The notes under the pieces are model-generated. The model ran no database searches, was not told where the DNA came from, and worked only from the letters and a program-made list of their open reading frames with translations. A program made the translations under genes and the position numbers. This document shows, one piece after another, positions 42,305 through 49,690 of a DNA stretch of 64,000 bases (positions are counted from its first letter, which is position 1; the number at the start of each line of letters is the position of its first letter). Source of the stretch: Paenibacillus flagellatus (GTDB taxonomy: Bacteria > Bacillota > Bacilli > Paenibacillales > NBRC-103111); assembly GCF_003217775.1 (NCBI RefSeq), contig NZ_QJVJ01000001.1, positions 124,001 to 188,000 of the forward strand, written 5' to 3'.

Positions 42305-43747
42305 TCAGTTCACCTCCACGGTCATATAGACCTTTTCGATCGAATCGACCGGCTGCACGGCGGCGTTGACGACGATCGCGTCCGTATCGTTGCCCGGCAG
42401 GACGGTGACGTCGGTCTGCACGTCGAAATTCTGGATCGCGTTGATCACGGTCATATAGACCTTTTCGATCGAATCGACCGGCTGCACGGCGGCGTTGACG
42501 ACGATCGCGTCCGTATCGTTGCCCGGCAGGACGGTGACGTCGGTCTGCACGTCGAAATTCTGGATCGCGTTGACTCCTTGCAGCGTCGCCAGGTAGCCGG
42601 TGCATTCCTTCTTGAACAGGTTCCGGCCGTCGGCGTTGTTGTTCACCTTGCCAATGTAGAACGATTCGAAAATCCGCTTGAAGTCGTTGGCGATCCCGTC
42701 CAAGACGCGGATGACGCGGTTTTTGGAGAACGCTTTGCCCTTCTCCGGCGTGAAGCCGGTCAGCGTATTAATGTCCTGCTCGACGACGGCGCGGCCGTTG
42801 TTCGGGATGAACACGAACTCGCCAGCCTTCAGCGCTGCCTCGATCTGCGAGTTGGAGTACCGCGTGTCGACGTCAACGGCGTCGTTGTACGCCGCATACG
42901 TCAGCGACTCGTTCATTTCCGCTCCGGCGGTCGCCGCGGCCACCCACACGGTCGCCTGTGCCGCCGGGATCGTCGTTCCGTCCGCCAGCTTGACGCCGTT
43001 CTTCACGCTAATGACGCCTTCGTAATCGGCTGCCGGATAGTTCTCGACGACGAGCTGGATTTTACGCCCTTCGTCCTCCCGGAGCCGCTTGACGAACGAG
43101 ATGTAGACGGACTTCAAAGTCGAGTCGGTCGCCGGCAGCGCCATCGTCTGGAACTCGTGCAGCTCGATCGCGGCCAAATAGTCCGAATGGTCCTGATTCG
43201 CGACCGAACCATCCGCGCCGTTTGTCAGCGGCACGCCCGCCGTCGTCGTGAGCGTCCCTGTCCCGGAGAAATCGACCCATGCATTGCTCGTCAGGCCGGC
43301 GATATTCGCGACCGTCTGCAAATCGACCTCGACGTCCGATACGAGCGTTTTGACGTCGAATTTCGCAGAATCGTCGATGTTGGTTTGGACGACGATTTTG
43401 ATGTCGTTCCCGCGGAGCCCACCGTACTTGGCCGTCGCGGTCAGGCTGCCGTGTGTGGCCGTCGCCTTCGTCCCGGTATTGAGCCGGAACAACCGGACTG
43501 TCTGCGCGCGCTTGAATGCCTCGCGAATCAGCAGCATTTGCGGCGCCGTGATGTCGTAGCCGAGTACGTCCTTCAGGTCATCGCCGGCGTTGAGCGTGAT
43601 GACCGTCTTCGGGGCGCCCCAGCTGAGCGACAGCGCCATCGTCATCACGCCGCGCTCCCCGACGGTGCCGAGCTGCGCCCGATTGACGAAATTGATGTAA
43701 ATGCCCGGGCGGACTTTGTTCTGCGTGACCCATGTGCCTCCTGCCAT
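42305..43747 (-). CDS. tail sheath protein (XkdK-like) with C-terminal tandem duplication
   Basis: A 480-residue sheath protein of the contractile tail. The N-terminus (MAGGTWVTQNKVRPGIYINF) and the motif GFTPEKGKAFSKNRVIRVLD near residue 340 fit XkdK. The last 86 residues consist of two copies of a 43-residue unit (INAIQNFDVQTDVTVLPGND and onward), because the coding DNA carries a perfect 128-bp tandem duplication (42317-42573). Without it the protein would be about 437 residues, the usual size. The duplicated part is the C-terminal domain that interlocks with neighbouring sheath subunits. Confidence 0.93.
   Translation of the reverse strand: MAGGTWVTQNKVRPGIYINFVNRAQLGTVGERGVMTMALSLSWGAPKTVITLNAGDDLKDVLGYDITAPQMLLIREAFKRAQTVRLFRLNTGTKATATHGSLTATAKYGGLRGNDIKIVVQTNIDDSAKFDVKTLVSDVEVDLQTVANIAGLTSNAWVDFSGTGTLTTTAGVPLTNGADGSVANQDHSDYLAAIELHEFQTMALPATDSTLKSVYISFVKRLREDEGRKIQLVVENYPAADYEGVISVKNGVKLADGTTIPAAQATVWVAAATAGAEMNESLTYAAYNDAVDVDTRYSNSQIEAALKAGEFVFIPNNGRAVVEQDINTLTGFTPEKGKAFSKNRVIRVLDGIANDFKRIFESFYIGKVNNNADGRNLFKKECTGYLATLQGVNAIQNFDVQTDVTVLPGNDTDAIVVNAAVQPVDSIEKVYMTVINAIQNFDVQTDVTVLPGNDTDAIVVNAAVQPVDSIEKVYMTVEVN
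42317..42573. repeat. 128-bp perfect tandem duplication in the sheath gene
   Basis: Bases 42317-42444 and 42446-42573 are identical by eye, with an offset of 129 bases (43 codons), keeping the frame. The perfect identity indicates a recent event or an assembly artefact. Confidence 0.9.
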
Positions 43748-43748
43748 C

Positions 43749-43928
43749 TTATCGGGCCTCCTTGTTCAAAAATTCCTTTACGACCGCACGCGCTTTTTCC
43801 AGCGTATACGGCGTCCCGTCCTGCAGCAGCGCCCGGAGGATGTCTTTCTCCTGCACGGTAAACTGCTTCGAGGCGAGAACCTGCTCCTTGCTATAGGTCG
43901 GCTCGGCCGACTCGGTTTGCTTTTTCAT
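43749..43928 (-). CDS. small phage protein upstream of the sheath
   Basis: A 59-residue protein (MKKQTESAEPTYSKEQVLAS, then KQFTVQEKDILRALLQDGTP). Helical; the pattern YSKEQVLASKQF...DILRALL...YTL is shared by small proteins between tail terminator and sheath in PBSX-like phages. Its ATG overlaps the end of the upstream gene by four bases. Function unknown. Confidence 0.72.
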   Translation of the reverse strand: MKKQTESAEPTYSKEQVLASKQFTVQEKDILRALLQDGTPYTLEKARAVVKEFLNKEAR

Positions 43929-44341
43929 GGCTTGACGCTCGCCTCCTGTTCCATTTGTCCCATAAGGGGATTGCTCGGAGCCGGTCGCATGATATGGAAG
44001 TCATAATCGACGTAGAAGTGAAGCACGTCTTCGACGATCTCGTGGTTCATGCGCGTCCCCCGGACCTTCCCGCCGGCCACCGTGATGTATTCCATGATGT
44101 CGTACAACGTGGATGCGACCGCGTGGCACTCCTCGTACGTGTCCGCAAAGAAATGCACGTCGAACGAATGCGTCCGCATGTACCGGCGGCCGACCTCCCG
44201 GGTCTGATCCGCCGTCAGCAGCTTGACGAAGAAGTCCCGCAGCCGAAGCCCTTGACGGATCTCCTCGTCGTGGATCTTGCTCGCGGGGAAAGCATCGGCC
44301 AGCGCACCGACTACGCCATTACGGACGTCGTTGATCTCCAT
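43925..44341 (-). CDS. tail terminator-like protein (DUF6838)
   Basis: A 138-residue protein: MEINDVRNGVVGALADAFPA, YMRTHSFDVHFFADTYEECH and LHFYVDYDFHIMRPAP. The layout matches the DUF6838/tail-completion family that caps the tail tube at the neck. Position between head-closure genes and sheath agrees. Confidence 0.78.
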   Translation of the reverse strand: MEINDVRNGVVGALADAFPASKIHDEEIRQGLRLRDFFVKLLTADQTREVGRRYMRTHSFDVHFFADTYEECHAVASTLYDIMEYITVAGGKVRGTRMNHEIVEDVLHFYVDYDFHIMRPAPSNPLMGQMEQEASVKP

Positions 44342-44354
44342 GGCCTATCCACCT

Positions 44355-44768
44355 TCATTCGCCCAAAATTTGTTCGAGCAGCGTCCGTTGTCGCCGCTCA
44401 AGGTACTGCGGCAGCTCGCGTTCGATCTCTTTCATCGAAATCGTCATCATGAACCGCCCTTCGACCCACTTCGTCAGATCCTCCCCGGTTCGGTGCCCGT
44501 GCTCGACGAAAGAGGCGTATTCCGTGTTGTTGAATATCTCGACGAGGTAGCCGTCCCCGATCCGCTGGATCTTCCCGACCGTCCAGTTCCGCCGCAGCTC
44601 CCCGGTGTCAACCGGCGTCCGCTTCTTGATTTTCCGCTCGGCGCGGTAGGCCATCTCGAGGAGGAAGTCGCGGATGAACATGTCCACGACGCCTCCGTCG
44701 ACCGCCTTCTGAAAGCGGTCGGCCATGCGCTTCAGGGCTTCAAAATCGAAGGCCCCCCATTTCGGCAT
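44355..44768 (-). CDS. HK97 gp10-like tail/neck protein (XkdI-like)
   Basis: A 137-residue protein with MPKWGAFDFEALKRMADRFQ, KIKKRTPVDTGELRRNWTVG and EYASFVEHGHRTGEDL, the key signature of the HK97_gp10 family (T-P-V-D-T-G-x-L-R followed by Y-A-x-x-V-E-x-G-H). It connects neck and tail. Its ATG overlaps the stop of the preceding gene (TAATG). Confidence 0.88.
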   Translation of the reverse strand: MPKWGAFDFEALKRMADRFQKAVDGGVVDMFIRDFLLEMAYRAERKIKKRTPVDTGELRRNWTVGKIQRIGDGYLVEIFNNTEYASFVEHGHRTGEDLTKWVEGRFMMTISMKEIERELPQYLERRQRTLLEQILGE

Positions 44769-45124
44769 TAGGCGTACCCCTTTCGCTGCAGGCTGATTTC
44801 CTGATGCGTCGTGTACGGAAACGGCTCGCCCGCGGTCAAGGTCCAGTTTCGGGCGCCTCGTGTAAGCGTCACAACGTCGCCCTGACGGATTTCAAGCTCC
44901 GGGGATATGAACAGCTTGATCTCGTACCGGACGTCGTTCTGCGCCTCCGTCTGATCGTTCTGCGCGAGTGCGCGCATGGACATCCGGCACGGCTGATCGA
45001 TATAGATCGTCTGGACCTCCTGGCGCGTGGCCCGGTTGGGTGCCTGGTACTCGACATTCCGACGGATCGTGGCCCGGTCGGTGTACAGCCGCTCGATGGC
45101 GGCGCGGTGTTTGGTTGTGTCCAC
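44768..45124 (-). CDS. head closure protein (XkdH-like)
   Basis: A 118-residue beta-rich protein (IERLYTDRATIRRNVEYQAP, ISPELEIRQGDVVTLTRGAR), fitting the XkdH/DUF3599 head-closure family. It would seal the head after packaging and provide the surface on which the tail docks. Confidence 0.78.
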   Translation of the reverse strand: MDTTKHRAAIERLYTDRATIRRNVEYQAPNRATRQEVQTIYIDQPCRMSMRALAQNDQTEAQNDVRYEIKLFISPELEIRQGDVVTLTRGARNWTLTAGEPFPYTTHQEISLQRKGYA

Positions 45125-45125
45125 G

Positions 45126-45518
45126 CTACCACCTCATTTTCCGGTAGGCGATCAAGCTGGATTTGTAATCAAACATGACCGACTCGATGGCGGCCAAGCT
45201 GGGCCCCGGCGGCGCCGTATTGATGACAGGTTTGATCGGTTTGACGGTCGTATCGCCGATCTGGGTTTCAAATGCCTCGACCGGGTCGGGAGGCGGGAAC
45301 AGCACGGCGAGCTGCTCCGTAAAAAGAGCGCTCGCCGCCATTGCTGCCCAAGTTTGCTTCAGACCGTCGGGGACCTCGCGGTCGTGGATAAAGTTCCGAA
45401 TGCCTTCCTCAACCGCGTCGATGTACAGGCCGATCAAGTCGTCATGCGTTTCGTTCTCGATTGCAAGTCCGAGGCGACGCTTCACAAGGACACGGATATC
45501 GGCTTTATTGATCGCCAT
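45126..45518 (-). CDS. head-tail connector protein (gp6/XkdG-YqbG-like)
   Basis: A 130-residue helical protein from ATG 45518 (MAINKADIRVLVKRRLGLAI, LIGLYIDAVEEGIRNFIHD). The N-terminal helical pattern is that of gp6-like connector subunits (gp15 in SPP1). The frame is open further upstream but the additional sequence is the shadow of the adjacent gene. It overlaps 45505-45834 by 14 bases. Confidence 0.76.
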   Translation of the reverse strand: MAINKADIRVLVKRRLGLAIENETHDDLIGLYIDAVEEGIRNFIHDREVPDGLKQTWAAMAASALFTEQLAVLFPPPDPVEAFETQIGDTTVKPIKPVINTAPPGPSLAAIESVMFDYKSSLIAYRKMRW

Positions 45519-45834
45519 CACCAGCACCGCCTTGAGCGGCCGGATCATCCCCACCCGGTGTACCTTGAGCGGCAAGCTCCGCTTCCTTCTCCGCAACCGC
45601 GGCGGCCAGCTTCTCGGGACCCATGCTATGCCAGCCGCGAATGCCAAGTTCTTTCCCGCGTTCCCGCAACGCTTCAAGCGCCGGATCGGCCACCTCCTGC
45701 TCGTCATCCTCGTCAAGAATGTCGAGATGCGAAGCGATCCGTTCGTATCCTTTACGGTCGATCTCAAACGGCTCGCCGGGGGCGAACCGCTTGCCGTTAT
45801 GGCGGACCGGGATTTGTTTCGGTGTTACGACCAT
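45505..45834 (-). CDS. YqbF-like small head-associated protein
   Basis: A 109-residue protein: a beta strand-rich N-terminus (KQIPVRHNGKRFAPGEPFEI) typical of YqbF, then an acidic linker and a short HeH/SAP-like helical unit (ELGIRGWHSMGPEKLAAAVA). It lies between capsid and connector genes. It may bind DNA or RNA at the head vertex; unproven. Confidence 0.72.
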   Translation of the reverse strand: MVVTPKQIPVRHNGKRFAPGEPFEIDRKGYERIASHLDILDEDDEQEVADPALEALRERGKELGIRGWHSMGPEKLAAAVAEKEAELAAQGTPGGDDPAAQGGAGDGDQ

Positions 45835-45847
45835 CGTGTTCGCCCCC

Positions 45848-46867
45848 TTAGATTACCTGCGCTTGGAATACTTCGTCCGCCGCCGGAAAGCTCGGCAAGG
45901 CTGTGGCGACCGCTTTCGTCCACGTGCTCACCGGATCGACGTCCTCCTCGTATACCATTGCCAAGACCTTGCCGATCATCTGCGTTTGGATCGACGGATC
46001 GCGCATCAAGCGGATTTCCTCGGCGGTAGGGCCGTAAATCGTTTCACCCAGCGGTCCTTCGGGCATCATGACGAATTTGTTTTGCGGGAAGTAGCGGAGC
46101 TGCTCGTACGAGCCGTCCGCTTTCTGCTTCCGGTACACGTCGTCGTAAATGGCGATCGTCGGGAGCTCCAGTTGGGTCAAAAGTGCGTTCAAATCGAGTC
46201 GGGTCGCGACGCGGGCTGAATTGTTGCCGAACAGCGCACCGACAACTTTCGGGTGGCGCAGCAGCGCCGCAAGTACCGCGCCGGAAGTCAGGACCCGTTT
46301 CGGTTTGGTGCCGAGCGTCGCATACCAATCCTGCATCTGCGTGATCGGGTCACTTGTCGGATCGGTCCACAAATCCGTACCGGACAGCACTTCCTTGTGG
46401 TTGTTCGGTACGCCATAGTCGATGGTCGCGGACAGACCGTTTTCGGCCAGCGTAACCGTACCGTTTGCGGTCGCCTCCATTCGCATGACTTCGACGCGTC
46501 CCCGAACGCCCGCGACCAGAACGTCGATGTCGTTGTACACTTCGCTCATGAGATACTGCTGTTCGGCTTGCGAGCGCGGATTCTCCAGCGCGATGATGTC
46601 CTTCTCCTTGAGCGGCAGCTTCCGCTTGATGAGCGCAAGCGCGAGTGCCTGCTTGCTGGCCTCACGGCTGCCGATCTCCGCCTCGGTGTCGAACGCGTGA
46701 ACGCTGGCGACGACCGGGATGCGGCGAGCGCCTTTGATGAGATCGAATTCCAAGCTGTCGCGCTTGACCTCCGGGAAAAGCGCCTCTCCCAGCAGTACCG
46801 GGTATTGGCGGTTTTGCAGGTAATTCAGTACCTCGCGGTGGTTAAACAGATCCATAACACTAGGCAT
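45848..46867 (-). CDS. major capsid protein (gpE family)
   Basis: A 339-residue capsid protein of the lambda E type: MPSVMDLFNHREVLNYLQNR, LFPEVKRDSLEFDLIKGAR, IDYGVPNNHKEVLSGTDLW, and IYDDVYRKQKADGSYEQL. These match the Phage_cap_E family. It forms the icosahedral shell. Preceded by decoration and scaffold genes in the usual order. Confidence 0.93.
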   Translation of the reverse strand: MPSVMDLFNHREVLNYLQNRQYPVLLGEALFPEVKRDSLEFDLIKGARRIPVVASVHAFDTEAEIGSREASKQALALALIKRKLPLKEKDIIALENPRSQAEQQYLMSEVYNDIDVLVAGVRGRVEVMRMEATANGTVTLAENGLSATIDYGVPNNHKEVLSGTDLWTDPTSDPITQMQDWYATLGTKPKRVLTSGAVLAALLRHPKVVGALFGNNSARVATRLDLNALLTQLELPTIAIYDDVYRKQKADGSYEQLRYFPQNKFVMMPEGPLGETIYGPTAEEIRLMRDPSIQTQMIGKVLAMVYEEDVDPVSTWTKAVATALPSFPAADEVFQAQVI

Positions 46868-46891
46868 GGTTTGTCCTCCTTGGTCGGTCGA

Positions 46892-47215
46892 TTACACGAC
46901 CTTTTTGAATTTGATGGCCGGCATGGCCGTTTTGGCAGCTGCTGCGGGCGCTACCGGCAGGCGCGCCTCCAAAATCCAACCCTCCACCAGGACGCTGCCC
47001 GGTTGGGGACCTTCCGTGACGTCGGTATCGGTCAGCAGAATGCCGATCGCGGTCGCGTCATTCGCCGGGTACACGGTGCCGGCCGGGACGATCTTCCGCC
47101 CTTGGGCGTTCGCCGTGACGCCGGCGTCGTCTACTTGGTAGGTGAATGCGGTAAATTGGGCGCTCGCCAAGAAATTGATCTCCTGGATCGGGCCGTAGCT
47201 TTTTACGTATGGCAT
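46892..47215 (-). CDS. head decoration protein-like
   Basis: A 107-residue beta-rich protein beginning MPYVKSYGPIQEINFLASAQ, with IVPAGTVYPANDATAIGILL. It resembles small head-fibre/decoration (gpD-like) proteins; the position between scaffold and capsid is typical for such a stabiliser. Confidence 0.72.
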   Translation of the reverse strand: MPYVKSYGPIQEINFLASAQFTAFTYQVDDAGVTANAQGRKIVPAGTVYPANDATAIGILLTDTDVTEGPQPGSVLVEGWILEARLPVAPAAAAKTAMPAIKFKKVV

Positions 47216-47235
47216 GGTTTCCGGTCCTCCTTAAT

Positions 47236-47847
47236 TTAAGCCCACGGGTTATTTGCGGCCGCGGGGGCTTTTCCGCTTTCATTGGCCGACTTTGCAAAAC
47301 TGGCTCCGAGCGATCCGCTTCCGTCACCCTTGTCGGTTTTGCCGTCTGCGGGGACGAAACCCTTGTAGCTTGGCGGCTTTTGCTCGACAAACAAAAAGCC
47401 CTTGCTCGTCTGTAGGGCCTTCAGCTGCTCGTCGAATCCGGCCTTCACATTGCCGTTTTCGTCAAGCTCGATTTTCGATTTGTCCAGCAAACCAGCAACG
47501 ATGTCGGGGTCATGGGCTTTCCCGGCCAGCGCGAGTTTGAGCGCCGTGTTGAGGCGGAGCTCCTTCGCCTCGGATTCGTATTTCTCCTTCGCGGCCTTGT
47601 TCTCGCCCTGCAGCTTCTCGATCTGCTCCTTCAGCGCGGCGTTGTCTCCGGCCGTTTTCTTCAGCTCTTCCAGCTGCTTGTCCCGATCCTTCAAGGCGTC
47701 CTCGGCCGTCTTCTTGGCCTCGTTCACTTCCTTGAATCGATGCTCGGGTACCCACCCTTTGTAATTCGCTTCCACCCCTCCCACGATTGCCGTGATCTGC
47801 TCGTCCGTGAGCCCTTGCGCCTTCAAAAGCTGCTTCAACCATTCCAT
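47236..47847 (-). CDS. head scaffolding protein (GP20 family)
   Basis: A 203-residue protein rich in charged coiled coil (NEAKKTAEDALKDRDKQLEE, LKEQIEKLQGENKAAKEKYE), characteristic of phage minor structural protein GP20. N-terminal MEWLKQLLKAQGLTDEQITA is the family start. The scaffold directs capsid assembly and leaves the head before packaging. Confidence 0.89.
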   Translation of the reverse strand: MEWLKQLLKAQGLTDEQITAIVGGVEANYKGWVPEHRFKEVNEAKKTAEDALKDRDKQLEELKKTAGDNAALKEQIEKLQGENKAAKEKYESEAKELRLNTALKLALAGKAHDPDIVAGLLDKSKIELDENGNVKAGFDEQLKALQTSKGFLFVEQKPPSYKGFVPADGKTDKGDGSGSLGASFAKSANESGKAPAAANNPWA

Positions 47848-47930
47848 TTCTGCTCATCCTCACTTTTTGTCCCGGTTGTGTCCGGTATATTTTAGGCCCC
47901 GGAAGTCTCACCCGGGGCCCGTTCGGCCAA

Positions 47931-47962
47931 ACAAAAAGCACCCACGCGTATTCGTGAGTGCT
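47931..47962 (-). terminator. terminator after the MuF/small-gene pair
   Basis: Stem AGCACTCACG/CGTGGGTGCT (47953-47962 with 47937-47946; one G-T pair) is followed on the minus strand by TTTTTG. It follows the stop of the 43-codon gene. A GGCCCCGG/CCGGGGCC inverted repeat (47895-47919) follows, without a T run. Together they may lower capsid-gene expression from upstream. Confidence 0.65.
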
Positions 47963-47964
47963 CC

Positions 47965-48096
47965 TTAATCCTTCTTCGGCTGATCGTTTTTCTCGGCGGC
48001 TTCTTTCTCTCGCTTCACATCTGTGGGCGATTTCGTGATGATGATGTCGCTAGGCTTCGCGATAAAGCGATCCAGTCGATCCTCTCTAATCGGCAT
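47965..48096 (-). CDS. 43-residue protein next to the MuF-ART gene
   Basis: A very small gene: MPIREDRLDRFIAKPSDIII then TKSPTDVKREKEAAEKNDQPKKD in two parts. ATG 48096 follows GAGGTGATT and overlaps the MuF stop by 11 bases, so it is likely coupled to it. Homologous tiny frames occur between MuF and scaffold in related phages, arguing for a virion role, but an antitoxin role for the ART domain cannot be excluded. Confidence 0.6.
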   Translation of the reverse strand: MPIREDRLDRFIAKPSDIIITKSPTDVKREKEAAEKNDQPKKD

Positions 48097-49690
48097 CTGC
48101 AATCACCTCAACAATTAATTTGAGCCTGCCGTCTTCCTCCGACGCCTCAACAATACGGAAATGCGTCCCGGCGTCCAGCAGAAACTCGTATTCCTCATCC
48201 TTGTACTCGCTAAGCGGATTGATCGGAGCGCCACGGCTTTTCGCCGGTACTCGGATCTCCATTTGCAATAAACCGGAAAACTGCTTTTCCTCAATCATGG
48301 ACGTACTCCAGAACGCCTTTTCCGTGAATTCCACGCCTACCAAGTCTTCAGCTGGGACGCCAAAAATGTTCGACCTCATGCCCCGGTAGACGGTGATGTT
48401 GTCTTTCAGCTCAAATTTGTTAATGCCTGCGCTGATATATCGCGCAAGCTCATCATACCGCTCCTGGCCACCACCATTCCGCAAATTCTCGTTGATCTCG
48501 ACGTAGGAGCTGCCAGTGTATCTCACGATGGATTTTCGCTCATCTTCCGACAAGGAGTCAAGCCATGGCGGAGTCACCTTGTTTTCCCACTCTTTGAGCT
48601 CGGCAACGTTTGAGAACTTCCGGTACGATATTTGATCTATTATACCACTTTTTGGCGGGTTCGGGGAGTCCACATACTGCTTTTTCCAGTCCTCGTACTT
48701 GATGTCGCCGGGCACGAAATACGACTTGCCCTCCTCGTCGCGGGCGATCCGCTCGCCAGCGTCGATCTCCTCGTGGAAGAACGGGACGACCGTCGTCCGG
48801 CAATTGGAGTGGAACGGCGGATAATTGACGTTGACCTCTCGGTCCCGTAATTCGAACACATGGCCGTCCATGCCACGGCATATTGCGCTCGTCTTGCCGT
48901 CGAGTGTGGCGAGGATCTCGTATTTGTCCACGATGCCGTTTTCAAAGTACGCGGCCGCGGTTGCTTCGCCAACCATAAAGCTGCTTTCGGTGCGGATGAG
49001 GCGGGCCGCGTTCGACTTGGCAACGCCCATCCGCTCGGCCAGCATATCCGTCATCCGATCGGCGCTGTCGCCGCGGATGATCGACTGTGCAAGCCGGGTC
49101 CGCAGCTCGTTGACGAGTTTGTTCCGGTTCCCCCATATCCGCTTGCTGTAGTTTGAGCCAAGCCATTCCGTCGCCGTTACTTTCTCGAGGCCGTCTGGAT
49201 CGAGTCGGGCGAAGGAAGCGCCGAATCCCGTTCCTTTCTGCAGCTCGTACATCGTCCGATAATACGTGTCGCTGTACACGTCTTTCAGCAGGGCCCGGGT
49301 GCCAGTCTGCTCGCCGCCCGCCAGCATTTCCGCCTGCTGTCGGATCTGGATCTGCAGCGCTTCGAGCCGCGTGATCCGCGTCCGGTAGTAGACGTTGTTC
49401 AGCATTTGCGTCCATCGGCCGTCCGCGTTGTCCTTCGCTTTTGCCGTGAACTCCTCGAGCGTCATCCGAAATTCTTTCAGCTCGCCTTTGGTCAGCAGCT
49501 TTCGCGCCTCGGCCATGCTGATCTCGTTGTTCACCGCAAAGCGGCGGTGAAACGAATCGATGTCCGCCTTGATCGTTTTCAGAGCCCGATCGTACTCGCG
49601 CTTCACCTTGGTGATGTAGGCGTCCGTCTTCTCATGCTGAAGCTTGGCGACCTGCTCGCTCCGCTGCTGCCAGTATTCGGCCGACTTCAT
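48086..49690 (-). CDS. MuF head morphogenesis protein fused to an ADP-ribosyltransferase domain
   Basis: A 534-residue protein. Residues 1-330 form the SPP1 gp7/MuF minor head protein (ARLIRTESSFMVGEATAAAY, then ATLDGKTSAICRGMDGHVFE and NYPPFHSNCRTTVVPF). Residues of about 370-530 form a second domain with the R-S-E triad of ADP-ribosyltransferases: Arg436 in VYRGM, the FWSTS motif near residue 462, and EYEFLL with E500/E502 (E-x-E, as in arginine-specific enzymes). The region coding for this domain is AT-richer than the MuF part. The N-terminal part is packaged in the head; the ART may enter the host with DNA as an effector. Confidence 0.88.
   Translation of the reverse strand: MKSAEYWQQRSEQVAKLQHEKTDAYITKVKREYDRALKTIKADIDSFHRRFAVNNEISMAEARKLLTKGELKEFRMTLEEFTAKAKDNADGRWTQMLNNVYYRTRITRLEALQIQIRQQAEMLAGGEQTGTRALLKDVYSDTYYRTMYELQKGTGFGASFARLDPDGLEKVTATEWLGSNYSKRIWGNRNKLVNELRTRLAQSIIRGDSADRMTDMLAERMGVAKSNAARLIRTESSFMVGEATAAAYFENGIVDKYEILATLDGKTSAICRGMDGHVFELRDREVNVNYPPFHSNCRTTVVPFFHEEIDAGERIARDEEGKSYFVPGDIKYEDWKKQYVDSPNPPKSGIIDQISYRKFSNVAELKEWENKVTPPWLDSLSEDERKSIVRYTGSSYVEINENLRNGGGQERYDELARYISAGINKFELKDNITVYRGMRSNIFGVPAEDLVGVEFTEKAFWSTSMIEEKQFSGLLQMEIRVPAKSRGAPINPLSEYKDEEYEFLLDAGTHFRIVEASEEDGRLKLIVEVIADAD

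Noticed and set aside
42317-42573. Repeated sequence as CRISPR or recombination hot spot
   Set aside because: Only two tandem copies without spacers, and in frame within a sheath gene; best explained as a gene-internal duplication.
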